A DNA stretch of 64,000 nt from Dryomyza anilis (taxonomy: Eukaryota; Arthropoda; Insecta; Diptera; Dryomyzidae). The notes under the pieces are model-generated. The model saw only the letters and a list, made by a program, of their open reading frames with translations. It was not told the DNA's origin and made no database searches. Position numbers and translations under genes: made by a program. Every line of letters starts with the position of its first letter. The stretch's first letter is position 1. The stretch lies in the NCBI GenBank assembly GCA_951804985.1, contig OX638135.1, forward strand, positions 64,719,639 to 64,783,638. The letters run 5' to 3'. Below, one piece after another: positions 45,681 through 56,965 of this stretch.

Positions 45681-46449
45681 CTGTGATATAAAATTAAATG
45701 GATAACATAAAAAAATTTAATATAAACGAGAGATGAGCTTTACTTCCATTTAGTTTTTCACTGAGAGATATTATTTTTCAAAAAATGTAGAGGTAATTTT
45801 TTGAGAGCATCGTAATTAACATCAATCGTAATCAACATTTTTGATTGCGGCTAGTAAAAATCGTATTCAAAATTTTTGATTTCGATTCTTTAATAACTTA
45901 CATTGTTGTTGTAAAATATTTGTTGAAAATGGTGATTTCAACCATTGCGTTATTTTTGTCGTCCAACAATTTTTTCCAATTTTTCGAACATTGTTTTTTT
46001 TTGTCGAATAATGTTTTTGTTTGAAAATTGTGATTTCGACCATTGCTTTGTTTTTGTCGTCCATCATTTTTTTAACAACATTTTTTTTCGATTTTTTTTG
46101 AAATTGGTGTATTTGTCGAATAAAATTTTTTGTTTAAGATTTTTTAAAAATTTTTTTTTTTTAATTTTTTAAACATTTTTGTTTTTGTCGACTAAACAGT
46201 TTTTAACAATTTTTTTTTCAATAACTTTTGCTGTTGTATAAAATATTTAAAGTTTCTCTCAGACCAAAACCTTTTATTTTTGGTTTTTCACTGATTTATT
46301 TAATAAATGTTATTTAGTGAGAGCTATTCAGGAACCTCTAAAAAGGTTAATCTTTATCTCTGACCTCTGTTATAAACATATAGTATATTATAAACTTAAT
46401 TTATGGTAACTATTAAAACAAATATGTGTTTAAATTCTGTAATGCTTAC
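45681..46449. repeat. T-rich 97-bp imperfect tandem repeat in an intron
   Basis: GAAAATGGTGATTTCAACCA at 45927 recurs as GAAAATTGTGATTTCGACCA at 46024, followed by TTTTTGTCGTCCAWCA in both, then decayed TTTTTGTCGAMTAA units to 46200. The phase mismatch between exons C and D suggests that an exon was lost here. Confidence 0.6.
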
Positions 46450-46863
46450 CAATTCAATTCCTCGGGGTTCCAGTATACAATAAAATCTGTCAATATAAGT
46501 AGTTGTGGAAATTTCTGTAAAATTTCGTTTCGCCTTGCATGTGTTTTCTTCCACTCTTCAAAGACAGTAGACCACGGCGTCACATTGCTTTCGAGAAATT
46601 CAATTCCCGATTCTATGTTTAGATCGACAAACTCTATTGGTAACTGTGGTAGTGGATTTACAACTCGTGGAACCAATTTTCTACGAGTTATAATACCAGC
46701 TTTTGATAGAGAATGCCTTTTGTTGTAATAAGCGTTAAACAGTTTTCCTTTTGCCGATCTGCCGTTTACTGCATGACTATAGTAGACACTGCTGCATTCA
46801 GTGTTTTTATCAAAACTTGATAAAATTATATGTGATAATTGTTCAAAGTCTTCCCTCTTTATA
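46450..46863 (-). pseudogene. Exon C of the broken gene
   Basis: The acceptor TTAGATTTTCAG joins exon B in phase (RV|IKREDFEQL). It continues IILSSFDKNTECSSVYYSHA, NGRSAKGKLFNAYYNKRHSL, PLPQLPIEFVDLNIESGIEF and NVTPWSTVFEEWKKTHARRN to LTDFIVYWNPEEL and the donor AATTG|GTAAGC. 138 codons are open with no stop. The 57-nt intron between B and C is of normal fly size. Confidence 0.8.
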
Positions 46864-46920
46864 CTGAAAATCTAATACAAATAAACGAATAAATTTAAAA
46901 TGATTTAGTCCAATACTTAC

Positions 46921-47162
46921 ACACGCTCAGGATTTTCATCAAATATAATACATTTTGAAATTTTTACTCTATCCAGATATTTCATTGACTGTTGATCTCT
47001 GTAAATATCTATATTATTGAAAACGCGGCTGATTTGGTCTTCATAGATATCTCTTCACTTTTCAACCACACCCTTCTTTAATCCTATAATTTCTTGTTTT
47101 GCTTGTCTTCCAACATTATGGCGATCGTCTTCCAAATAAAAAATTAGTCCAATTGAATCCAT
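46921..47162 (-). pseudogene. Exon B of the broken gene
   Basis: From ATG (47162) it reads MDSIGLIFYLEDDRHNVGRQ, then AKQEIIGLKKGVVEK, TGA at 47055-47057, then RDIYEDQISRVFNNIDIYRD and ISKCIIFDENPERV, ending at the donor GT|GTAAGT. The family has W at the stop position (a one-base change from TGG). The ATG lies about 60 bp after CTTATCGATCC, a DRE-like promoter word, so it may be a start or an internal exon. Confidence 0.75.
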
Positions 47163-47397
47163 TTTACTTTGTTTAATTTTATTACATTTCACTTTTGACA
47201 GCAAACAGCTGTTTTCGGAGGATCGATAAGGTAGTTGATTCGAGCGAATTCAATAATATAATTACTCCGAAAAAGTGAATCGATTCTACTCCCGCCGCAT
47301 TGGATTCCTGGGATTCCATAATCGGCATGATTTTGAAATTGAAATTAAAGCATAATAAATCATATTTAAAAAGATATAAAATTTTGACAATGTATAC

Positions 47398-47663
47398 TTC
47401 GAATTTTTGATGGTGAATTTCGTTATTATTATTAAAACTAAGAAACTCCTCTGTGCTCCTACATGAAATCGTTCTTAAAATTTTCGCTGGTGGAGGTTCT
47501 ATTTCATCCTGATCGTCTTGAGGTTCACCGGAACTTATAATTATATATTGCGGACTTGTCACATTAAATGAATTTTCAGTAACATCTTCGATATTATTTT
47601 GCTCAATCTCGTCTATATTTGGCAAAACAGCGACTTCAACGCAACTGGATTGTAACTCACTGA
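47398..47663 (-). pseudogene. Exon A, acidic linker of the broken gene
   Basis: The acceptor TTCTAATAG opens SELQSSCVEVAVLPNIDEIE, then SPQYIIISSGEPQDDQDEIE and PPPAKILRTISCRSTEEFLS to HHQKFE and the donor GAA|GTATAC. The acidic composition with a PPPAKILR patch resembles linkers between an N-terminal DNA-binding or SAM domain and the body in this family. The N-terminal domain itself was not found upstream. The frame also stays open beyond the donor to 47182. Confidence 0.65.
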
Positions 47664-47799
47664 CTATTAGAATTAAATTATGCCGGGATTTCACATAATG
47701 CACGAAAAACTCTTATTTTATTTCAGCTCCGCTTAGCTCGTGAACGAAATTAAAACTATTCCTGATATTAAAATGCGAAGAAACTAAATAAAACTAGTG

Positions 47800-49130
47800 A
47801 ACAATATATCTTGAAGTTAATGTTAATTATTAATACCAGCATTCTGAAAAATTGGATCGATAAACAACAGTATCCAACCAATAACAACAACAAAAACAAC
47901 GTGTGGTGTGTGAGTGCCGTAAAACAACAGCATCGGTCATAGCATAGCATCCAAACAATAACAACTACCATAGCATGGCAACAACAACAAAAATAGCACG
48001 AGGCAGCATTGAAGTTGACAAAGAACTTCATGCAACAACAACCACATAGGTACGGAAGAAGAACAAGAGTTCACAATTTGTATAAAATGCGGCAGTCACC
48101 ACAGACAGGCAGGCAGTCGCTTGCGGATCTTCGTGGCGTTCACTTCTAAGTGCCCACCATAGTTGAACTGAACAGTGTATTCTTTATACTCGTGTAAGTG
48201 GATCTTTCCACATAGGGACATAGCTTTACGCCGAATGTACTCATTATACTCGTGTACGTGAATCTTTCCACTTAGGGCCCTTTAGCTTTACGCCGAGTGT
48301 ACTCTTTATACTCGTGTAGGTGGATCTTTCCACATAGGGACATAGCTTTACGCCGAGTGTACTCTTTATACTCGTGTAGGTGGATCTTTCCACTTAGGGT
48401 TCTTTGGCTTTACGCCGAGTGTACTCTTTATACTCGTGTACGTGGATCCTTCCACTTAGGGACATAGCATTACGCCGAGTGTACTCTTTATACTCGTGTA
48501 GGTGGATCTTTCCACTTAGGGTCCTTTAGCTTTACGCTGAGTGTACTCTTTATACTCGTGTAGGTGGATCTTTCCACATAGGGACATAGCTTTACGCCGA
48601 GTGTACTCTTTATACTCGTGTAGGTGGATCTTTCCACATAGGGACATAGCATTACGTCGAGTGTACTCTTCATACTCGTGTAGGTGGATCTTTCCACTTA
48701 GGGTCCTTCAGCTTTACGCCGAGTGTACCTTTTATATTCGTGTAGGTGGATCTTTCCACATAGGGTCCTTTAGCTTTACGCCGAGTGTACTCTTTATACA
48801 CGTGTAGGTGGATCTTTCTGCTGTTAGGTTCTTCCCCCTAAGTACTCGTCAAGGACACGAAAGATGCGTGTCGGACCATTGCGGAGGAAGCCGCTCGCCA
48901 TCGTGGGAAACCAACAAGATACATCACGATTTCACCCATTTATGCAGGATATGTGAATTGGCAGGAGCCGCCAAATGCGCATCAACAACCATTATACTAA
49001 GAACTACGAATACCGATAATTAACTACTTTTAAACAGATACTCAATAAAACATTCATTTTAAACAACAAGAATTTAAGGTGTCTTTTGTTTCCGAACCCT
49101 GGAGCCGCTGAGGATACCTCAGCTGAAAAA
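47800..49130 (+). mobile_element. LTR-like region with promoter and poly(A) signals
   Basis: A TTGTATAAAATGCGGCAGTC promoter-like box (about 48077), an RNA-like leader, the minisatellite at 48176-48826, CAATAAAAC at 49045 and the end GAACCCTGGAGCCGCTGAGG are arranged as in a long LTR. No partner LTR or coding region is adjacent, so it would be a solo LTR. The ends are not defined, and the class (BEL/Pao suspected) is inferred from the GGAGCCGC ending only. Confidence 0.4.
48176..48826. repeat. 60/62-bp minisatellite, ten units and a partial
   Basis: Each unit begins GTACTCTTTATACTCGTGTA and continues GGTGGATCTTTCCAC. Two types exist: a 60-bp unit with ATAGGGACATAGC and a 62-bp unit with TTAGGGTCCTTTAGC. 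The order is A B A B A' B A A B B' then a partial unit, mostly alternating, with A' and B' being hybrids. The open frames on both strands (STYTSIKSTL repeats and so on) are by-products of the repeat. Confidence 0.92.
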
Positions 49131-49800
49131 TAAAACACCTTTACAAAATTGCATAAGAAAAGTCTCCTATTCCGTGAACTGCAACAATTTAATATTTTTT
49201 GTATGAAACTTGCAGTGCTTCGAAAATCGCGACCATTATTAATTCCTACATATAACTTTAAACATAAACAGAACACTTATTAATCTATTAATTTAATGAT
49301 TTCACTTTATATTTACCTTTTAATTTCTTCTTATAGTTGTGCAATCATATTTAAGACAATTTTATTTTCACTTTAACTTTTCAAAGCGCTCTTTCGCTAA
49401 CGTAACACGTGTTTTGGCACAAGTTAACAAGTAACACGATTGCTATCGGCAATACTATAGTCGCGTTAATTACTTCGTGCAACTCCTTCTTCGCGATGAA
49501 GTGTTTCGTGCAATTACTTGAAATATGGATTATTTATAGCAAATGACAAGTATTCGTTCTAAACACTTATTAAAATGAGTTGTTTAGTGCATATAAATCC
49601 AACATTTAGTAGAAGTAATGAAGTGTTTAATACAAACAATTTAAGTGTTTCCTACAAATAACTCACTGTTTATTGGAAATACTTATAATTTATAAGATTT
49701 TTCATGCAACAGTTATTCTTTATGGCAAATTATAAATATGTAATAGAAACAATTAGTACTCAATGCAAAAAATCGACTGTTTTCCGCAAATACTTCTCAA
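49131..49800. other. Spacer with AGTGTTT/AAACACT words
   Basis: No gene. Between 49440 and 49800 words such as GAAGTGTTT, AAACACTTATT and TTAAGTGTTTCC recur about every 40-60 bp, as in arm 2 of the inverted duplication. Confidence 0.4.
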
Positions 49801-50434
49801 ACTTTTACTTCATACTTTTTTTGAGTGTATGTATTGAAAATTCATTCTCTACATATTGCAGAAATTGTATTTTGTTTATTGCTTTTATTTGAATTCGTGT
49901 GGGCACACGACGAACGAATTACGAAAGGTTGTCCCTCGTCCAGGTATAAACGAATTCTTTGGTTTCATATTGGAGAAACTGGTTTTTTGTTTTTGTTACT
50001 TTTCTTTTTTTGCACACGACGGATGACTGCGAAAGAGTTATATAAATAAACCAAAAGCAGTACACAAAACAAAATGTACACAAAACAAAATGAAATCCAG
50101 AAGAAAAAAAGAGAACATAACAGAGTTGTATTTTAAGAAAATGAATAGTTTACAAGTATTGAATAAAAGTAAAATACTATTAATACTATTAATGATTTAG
50201 TTGTATTGAAATGATATTAAGTTTATTCCTATTAATATTTTAATTAAAAAATACAATTAATAATATACAATTAATTAATTAGTAAATACATTCATATTTT
50301 TAATTGGAATACGATTTTGTTTACTATTAATATCAATTGTTATATATACGAACAATATATTTTTCTGTGTGTGGTGGCTGAGGAGGAAGCTACCAGCAAA
50401 CAGCAGACACTGACCGTCTATTTTTTGTGCAGTG
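49801..50434. repeat. Third copy of the TATAAACGAATTC module
   Basis: 49840-50062 matches 41850-42060 and 44170-44390: TATTGAAAATTCATTCTCTA, CGAACGAATTACGAAAGGT, AGGTATAAACGAATTCTTTG and TTTTGCACACGACGGATGA. The rest of that element is absent. 50063-50434 is AT-rich. Confidence 0.7.
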
Positions 50435-50611
50435 TGCACGGTGGCTGGCAATCCGAAGAATATATTTCAGCAGGATGTAGTTCGAGAAGCTGGAGACGGT
50501 CTCCACCTATTTACTTGCACTGGTAAATGTAGCTGTCGGTCCGTATCGCTCGATAGTTGCAAATGGCAGCTGGCCTACGATCTATTACACTTCTTAAAGG
50601 CTATCGAATGA
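50435..50611 (+). pseudogene. Short unrecognised coding-like segment
   Basis: A TTTTTTGTGCAG acceptor precedes a 58-codon open frame: CTVAGNPKNIFQQDVVREAG, DGLHLFTCTGKCSCRS, LAYDLLHFLKAIE, TGA. Its composition and cysteine pairs (TCTGKCSC) look protein-like, but I know no match. It abuts arm 2 of the inverted duplication and has no counterpart in arm 1. Confidence 0.3.
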
Positions 50612-52704
50612 TTGCCCTGTTAGTAAATATTTTCATAATAATTTCTCATCAGATTGGCAATGAAAATTTCCTTGCAAATCATTACAATTGACATTCTTCC
50701 GGCCTACATCCAGGAAGAAGTAATTGAAATGTGGCAAAAATGCTAAAGATGATTCGGAGATAATGGATTCTGAACTGTTATGGATTTAGCAAATCAGTTG
50801 CAAGCGAGATCTTAATTCAAATTTCATCCACTTATTTATGCGAAGCGAACTTTTAAAAACTTAAATATATAAAAAAAAACCGAGCACTGTTAGATGTGGA
50901 AAGTGATCTACGATGTTCCTTAACTAAGCTGCGACTTAATATCGAATACCTTGTTAAACAAAAGTAGTCTCAAAATGTCATTAATTTAGTTTACAATACT
51001 GATTAATTGTTTGCTTAATTTTATGATCCATAATGAATTATTATTCGCGAATTTTTTTAATACTATATGCTATTTTATAAACTCAATTTTTGTACCATTT
51101 TTTTTTTAAATTCATATTTAAGATGTAGCTGCTTGGTTGGGAACTTCTGTTCTACCTTATTCGATAGTTCGCGTAAATGAGTGGCTCTCGCAAAAAATCC
51201 TTTGTTTTGACTGAATTTGGCGAACACTATAAATTTTGTAAAAACACTTTGGACCGACTTTAAACATTTGTGGGAAACACTTAATTTCTTGTATATTTAT
51301 GGCAATCAATTACGAATTTTGAATTGTTTGCAAGAAATAGTACAATTGTGGTATCATTTGTGGTAAAAATTTGATTATTTCCTGCAAACTGTATTTTCAA
51401 ATATTTTAGTGTTTGTTTGAGATAGTGAGAAAGAAAATAAATATTAATATTGTCAACAGAATTAATTACAACCAGTTGGGAAGGTTAGATCACATGGGAA
51501 ATTTTAAAGTAGGTGTAATTATGATAGTTAGGATTATCAAAATTATAGTCGGTCTAAGCCGACTATAAATACCCTACACATATGTGTGGTTACCATTCAA
51601 AGTGGTATATAGGTCACCAGGGTATACGAATCCTGAAAATAACTACAAACATTCAATCGCTGAAGAATTTCCATTCATTTGATACCCATATTTACAAATG
51701 GGTAGGTGTACCGAATTTCGAATTTTTTTTTTGTGAACCACAAGTCTTTTTGCCGGAAAACATTATTATCATGTATTTGAGCATGATATCAATATATATT
51801 TGACCAAAAAAGTTCACCTAAGCACGAATACATAAAAATTGTTCTTTATATGCACATTTTATATGAGGTATTTGAACATAAGTGGTCGGATCATAGGTCA
51901 CAATGGACCGATCTCGCCAATTTTTTAGGTATACTAGTAATCTAAGTTATAAGTTTCATTTATCTAGCTCTTCAATTTTAAAAGTAGTAGGGATTTCAAC
52001 AGACAGACAGACGGACATCGCTAAATCGACTCAGGAGGTCATGCTGATCAAGAATATATATACTTTTCCATACCGGAGATGCTTCCTACTGGGTGTTACA
52101 AACGGCGTACCAAACTGAATATTCCCTTTCACTCTTAGTGTAGGGTATAAAAACTAAATCTTGTAGCTGTCGATGCATTCAACACTTGTAGCATCGAGCA
52201 CTCTGCACAGCATGTAAAGTTAGATTAGTATATATACTGCAGCATCTAAGGAAATATAAATCAACTTTTATAGAATAATGAAAGCCAATCCTACTGATTT
52301 TTTTGTTTATTTTTGAATTTTCCATCAAGTTCTTTGCCTCTTTTCAACAGAAATCTGTGTCATTAATATAGTTAATTTATTTTTAAATAAAACACTAGGT
52401 GGTTCAGAACCTGAACCTAATGGTTCAGAAATACATGGAAATAAAACTAAAGTACACCTTACGAGTCAACGTACTTTATATTATGTGATGGATTACCAAA
52501 CGTAACATCTTGCCCAAATTTCAACACTCTACGAATATTGTGCACACGGTCACACATAGCGATCTCATTATAATTATATGTAATGATAGCATAATTAAAT
52601 TCAGTAAGTTACATGTGGCCATTATGTCCTGAGTTTATATATAAATGACAATATGAAATAAGCAAGAAACAAAAAAATGTATAAGTTTTGATACACCTCG
52701 TCAA
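50606..52704. repeat. Inverted duplication, arm 2
   Basis: Reverse complement of 22957-25350. It lacks the SINE, the 24285-24448 tandem arrays and the 127-bp duplication of arm 1, and carries a mini-me at 51471. The distance and orientation exclude a simple element with terminal repeats. Confidence 0.85.
51471..52149 (-). mobile_element. Mini-me family A, full length
   Basis: Minus strand TATACCC…CAACTGGT with a short (GTCT)n block (52003-52014). Arm 1 near 23535 holds the exact pre-insertion sequence: left ATTACA plus right AAAACTAAA equals ATTACAAAAACTAAA. Confidence 0.92.
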
Positions 52705-53456
52705 TTTGTTGTTGTAATGTTTCCACAATATTTTTAGTGTCCATCAATATCAGTCCAAGTAAATGGTTTATTTTCGACAGTCGTTCGTTTACGCGACTTT
52801 TCGAATAATCTGCCATGGAATTCTGCATTATTCGACATGTCGAGTAAACGAGTGGGTGCCGCAATAAAAAAAAAACCTTTTGCTTTGACTGAATTTGGCG
52901 AACACTACAAATATTTTGCCAGAAAAACTTCAATTATTTTTGCAAACACTTTAGTGTTTGTTTGAGAAAGTGTTTATAGGAAACGATATTTTTTGTTTGG
53001 TGTGTAATTAGGACTTATTTCGATTCTCGAATTTTCTAAGTTATTGCACAATGAAATAACTCCTAACAAATAAAAACAATTATTCCTAATGTTTCGTTGT
53101 TATTTCATGTGCAATATCACCTAACTTTGTATGAAATTTACCCAAATGTGGGTAAATTATTCGCCTGATGTGCTCAAACAATAATTTTTATTTTTCCTGG
53201 TCCATACCGGTACAAGCAATGTAAAAACAGTTACTTCAAATACAAAGGACGTGTCCTTTAAATTTAAAAATATCTAAATCCAAAAGAAACCTTGTATAAA
53301 TACGTAAATTTTATTTGATTTTTACTCATAACTAGAATATTATAACTACTAACAAAATAATATGAATTAACGTATAATTAGGACCTATTTTTCTTCTTAA
53401 ATTTTCGAAGTTATTGCACAATTAAATAAAATGAAATTACTCCTAATGTTGCTCCA
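52705..53456. other. AT-rich spacer with a repeated GACTGAATTTGGCG scrap
   Basis: No gene. TTTGACTGAATTTGGCGAAC at 52885 repeats 51207, so part of arm 2 is duplicated. 53020-53450 has two similar AATTAGGACYTATTTYG blocks (53007 and 53377). Confidence 0.45.
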
Positions 53457-55420
53457 TGTGGCATTAGAGTGGTTCAAAAAAACGACTTTTTCGAAATTCC
53501 CACGGGACCTCCCTAAAAAGTTTAGGCACATAAAAAAAGTAATTCACAAAAAATTTTTGGGAAAATCGAAAAACAATTAGAGGTCGTGCAACGCGATTTT
53601 CTATTTTTAGCCAATTTAAAATCATTAGTTGGTAGGTCTAATTAAAGTTGAATAACTTTTTTATATTTGGTTGGATTTTTATGAAATTTTGGAATCTTGA
53701 ACATAATTCACTACAGATTTCAATAGAATTATCAAAATTTCGATCCAACCATTAATAATTTATTCGCGGATTTTTACATATACCATTTTCGCCACCTTGC
53801 TATAGATTTAAAATGTGTCGCTAACTTCTCTTAAATATCTAATAAACATAATTAACATAAAAATAAATTGAACACGTGGCATACTTTATTGTAATTCAAT
53901 TTTTAAGCCGTGAAATGTACGTTTTGGTAGTTATTTGCGTACTAGAAAAATATATGTTGGTGTTACATGATACATTAAGGCGAATACATGTAAAAATAAT
54001 TAAAATAGAAATTTAATTTTTATACCCTACACCTATGAGGTACAGGGTATATTAAGTTTGTGCAGATTTTGTAACGCCCCTTAGGAGACGTGTCCGGTAC
54101 GGAAAAGTATATATATTCTTGATCAGCATCACTACCCGAGTCCATTTAGACATGTCCGTCTGTCTGTGCGTCTGTCTGTCTGTCCGTCTTGCTGTCTTGC
54201 TGTCCGAATACAGAATAACTTGAGAAATACTGATCAGATTTGGTAGTTATTTGCGTACTAGAAAAATATATGTTGGTGTTACATGATACATTAAGGCGAA
54301 TACATGTAACAGCATCACTACCCGAGTCCATTTAGACATGTCCGTCTGTCTGTGCGTCTGTCTGTCTGTCCGTCTTGCTGTCTTGCTGTCCGAATACAGA
54401 ATAACTTGAGAAATACTGATCAGATTTGGTAGTTATTTGCGTACTAGAAAAATATATGTTGGTGTTACATGATACATTAAGGCGAATACATGTAAAAATA
54501 ATTAAAATAGAAATTTAATTTTTATACCCTACACCTATGAGGTACAGGGTATATTAAGTTTGTGCAGATTTTGTAACGCCCCTTAGGAGACGTGTCCGGT
54601 ACGGAAAAGTATATATATTCTTGATCAGCATCACTACCCGAGTCCATTTAGACATGTCCGTCTGTCTGTGCGTCTGTCTGTCTGTCCGTCTTGCTGTCTT
54701 GCTGTCCGAATACAGAATAACTTGAGAAATACTGATCAGAATGCGATGAAATTTCGTCTGAATATATTTGTGCCAAAAGTAGGAACTGAGTTTGAAAATG
54801 AGCCAAATCCGTCAACGGACACGCCCACCTCCCATACAAGTCACTTTTATATAACTCTTTAGGAACTAATTACTCGAAAAGTATACAAGATATAGTTATA
54901 AAATTTAAAACATATTGTTGTAATTTACCTTAAAATGAATCGCCAACATTTTTTTTTCATTATTTCCCGGGTTTTCATAATGGAAAATTGAACCGTAAAT
55001 TATTAAAATCAAATCTATGAAATATTCGCCTTATGAAATTTTGAATATAGGCGTGGTCCGCGCAATTATATTTTCCTATTTTTTTTTTATAAGTTTTTTA
55101 TACTTTTATATCAATTTTTAAAATTTTGGGGATATATGACGTAAATTTCGGATATGTGAATAATATTCTGAGGGTGGGGAGGTTCAGCAGAATTAAAAAC
55201 TTCAAAATTAAGGTATGCAATAAAATATTCCACATTAATATCTCCACTAAAGGTGTAGGGTATTCCATAGTCTGGCCCGAGCGACTATAAAAGTCCGCCC
55301 CATGTGAGCGAACTTACCCATGTGACCTAACTTTCACAACTCGTTTTTATTAACGTTTTTACTGCTAAGTAGGTCGATAAGCCTGGGAAGATTATTAGTA
55401 ATATGTAGTTTTATATATAC
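53457..55420. repeat. Dispersed repeat, copy 1 (contains mini-me B)
   Basis: TGTGGCATTAGAGTGGTTCA opens a block that recurs at 62571-64000 with more than 98% identity by eye. 53800-54020 and 55344-55420 together match, inverted, the uninterrupted stretch 58960-59215. The mini-me at 54021-55343 is therefore inside an older repeat. Confidence 0.85.
54021..55343 (+). mobile_element. Mini-me family B with internal rearrangement
   Basis: It starts TATACCCTACACCTATGAGG and ends CACAACTCGT. After ACTGATCAGA at about 54239 the sequence jumps to flank sequence (TTTGGTAGTTATTTGCGTAC, also at 53928), then back into the element twice before continuing normally at 54501. The copy at 63135 has no such rearrangement. 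Confidence 0.85.
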
Positions 55421-55429
55421 AGGGTGGTA

Positions 55430-56965
55430 CGCTTCAGGATGAAAATATTTTGTGCACTGATTCTTTGGTTCATTTCATTAAAAAAATGTTACAAAGATGG
55501 GGTGTATCTGCAACACCCAATGTTATATAGGGTGTTTTCAAAATTTATTTTATAAAAGCATATAGAAATTAGTTTTTGATTGCATCTTCTACAATTTATA
55601 TCTTAGTCGAAAAATATTATATTCATTTTACATAAAGTTGATCAGTACTATTCAAAAAAAAATTATAACATTTTTTTCATAATGCAGATTTTGTTTAAAT
55701 TTTTAGTTGATATATATTTTCTTTTTAATATTTGAATTAACTATGATGTAACAAACAAATTCTGTAAACATCATTTTTATCTAACACTTACCTATTTTAT
55801 CGTGGATCATTTTTTGTTAGTTCAAATAACATTTCTATGGTAACAATTACATTACCTATAAAATTTACTTGACTATAAAATCGGTAAGAGTTACATAAAA
55901 ATCTTGTAAGCTGATTTGTTTGCTATATTATGGTTCATTCAAATAATGAAAAATAAAATATATGTTAACTATAATTCAAAGATAAACGTAATTAAAAAAA
56001 AAAAATTGCTTACATTTTTTTAATTTTTATACCCTACACTAAGAGTGAAAGGGTATATTCAGTTTGCTACGCCGTTTGCAACATCCTGAAAAAAGCATCT
56101 CCGGTATGGAAAAGTATATATATTCTTGATCAGCATGACATCCTGAGTCGATATAGCGATGTCTGTCTGTCCGTCTGTCCTTCTGTCTGTCTGTTGAAAT
56201 CACGATTACAGAAAAAGTTGAAGAGATAGAGCAATGAAAAAAATTATCATGATCGGTCTATTGTGACCTGAGAACTGACCACTTATGTTGAAATACCTCA
56301 TATAAAATTTACATCTGCAAATCAATTTTACTGTATACGTGGTTAGGTAAACTTTTTTTGGTAAAATATATATTGACATTATGCTCAAATACATGAAAAT
56401 AATGTTATTCCATGAAACGACTTGTGGTTCCCAAAAAAAATCGAAATTCGGTACACCCACCCATTTGTAAATATGGGTATCAAATGAAAGAACATTCTTC
56501 AGGGATGGAAAGTTTGTAGTTATTTTCAGGATTCGTATACCCTGGTGACCTATATACCACTTTGAATGATTACCACACATATGTGTAGGGTATTTATAGT
56601 CGGCTTAGACCGACTATAATTTTGAAAATCCTAACAATCATAATAACACCTACTTTAAAATTTCCCATGTGATCTAACCTTCCCAACTGGTTTTAATTTG
56701 ATGGCAAAAATCTCTTATGTTCCAAAATGTAAATATTTAAAAAAATCTAATAACTCCGGTCAATTGTCTCTAAACTGAATGAAATCTTATTCATCGGAGA
56801 TTTAAATTGTAGAAGACACAATTAAATAATATTTTCTATATGCTTTTATAAAATCAATTTTGAAAATCAATTTGGTGTGTTCCAGATACACCCCATCTTT
56901 GTAACATTTTTTTTTCATGAAATGAACCAAGGAATCTGTGCACAAAATATTTGCATCCTGAAGCG
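55430..56965. mobile_element. Fold-back with a mini-me in its loop
   Basis: 55430-55600 (CGCTTCAGGATG…TCTACAATTTA) is inverted at 56800-56965. TACAGGGTGGTAC just outside the left arm resembles ends of common insect DNA transposons. The loop holds AT-rich sequence and the mini-me at 56028. A minus-strand frame at 56802-57086 spans the arm and is probably not a gene. Confidence 0.65.
56028..56691 (+). mobile_element. Mini-me family A, full length
   Basis: TATACCCTACACTAAGAGTG to CCAACTGGT. (GTCT)n block at 56162-56194. The core is shortened around 56235 relative to sister copies. Confidence 0.9.

Larger units (their letters stand above)
30147..47663 (-). pseudogene. Broken multi-exon gene of an uncharacterised metazoan family
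   Basis: Segments in fixed minus-strand order form one protein: an acidic N-terminal part (47663-47398), exon 47162-46921, exon 46863-46450, exon 45680-45533, exon 45457-45333, exon 41157-41096, a DDFE segment 41057-40878, an SSMRFEAKH segment 37707-37391, and the C-terminus 30583-30177 with a poly(A) signal. The motif order DDFE-x-NPLG, then MRFEAKH, then a final G.LV.L...D..P beta-rich tail is that of a large family of uncharacterised proteins found in insects, cnidarians and fish. Its function is unknown, and it is sometimes suspected to be transposon-related. At least three in-frame stops, one frameshift, missing middle exons and four insertions mark it as dead. Confidence 0.75.

Noticed and set aside
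48488..48807. Repeat proteins on both strands of the 48.5-kb array
   Set aside because: Frames are a consequence of the 60/62-bp units and shift where the unit type changes.
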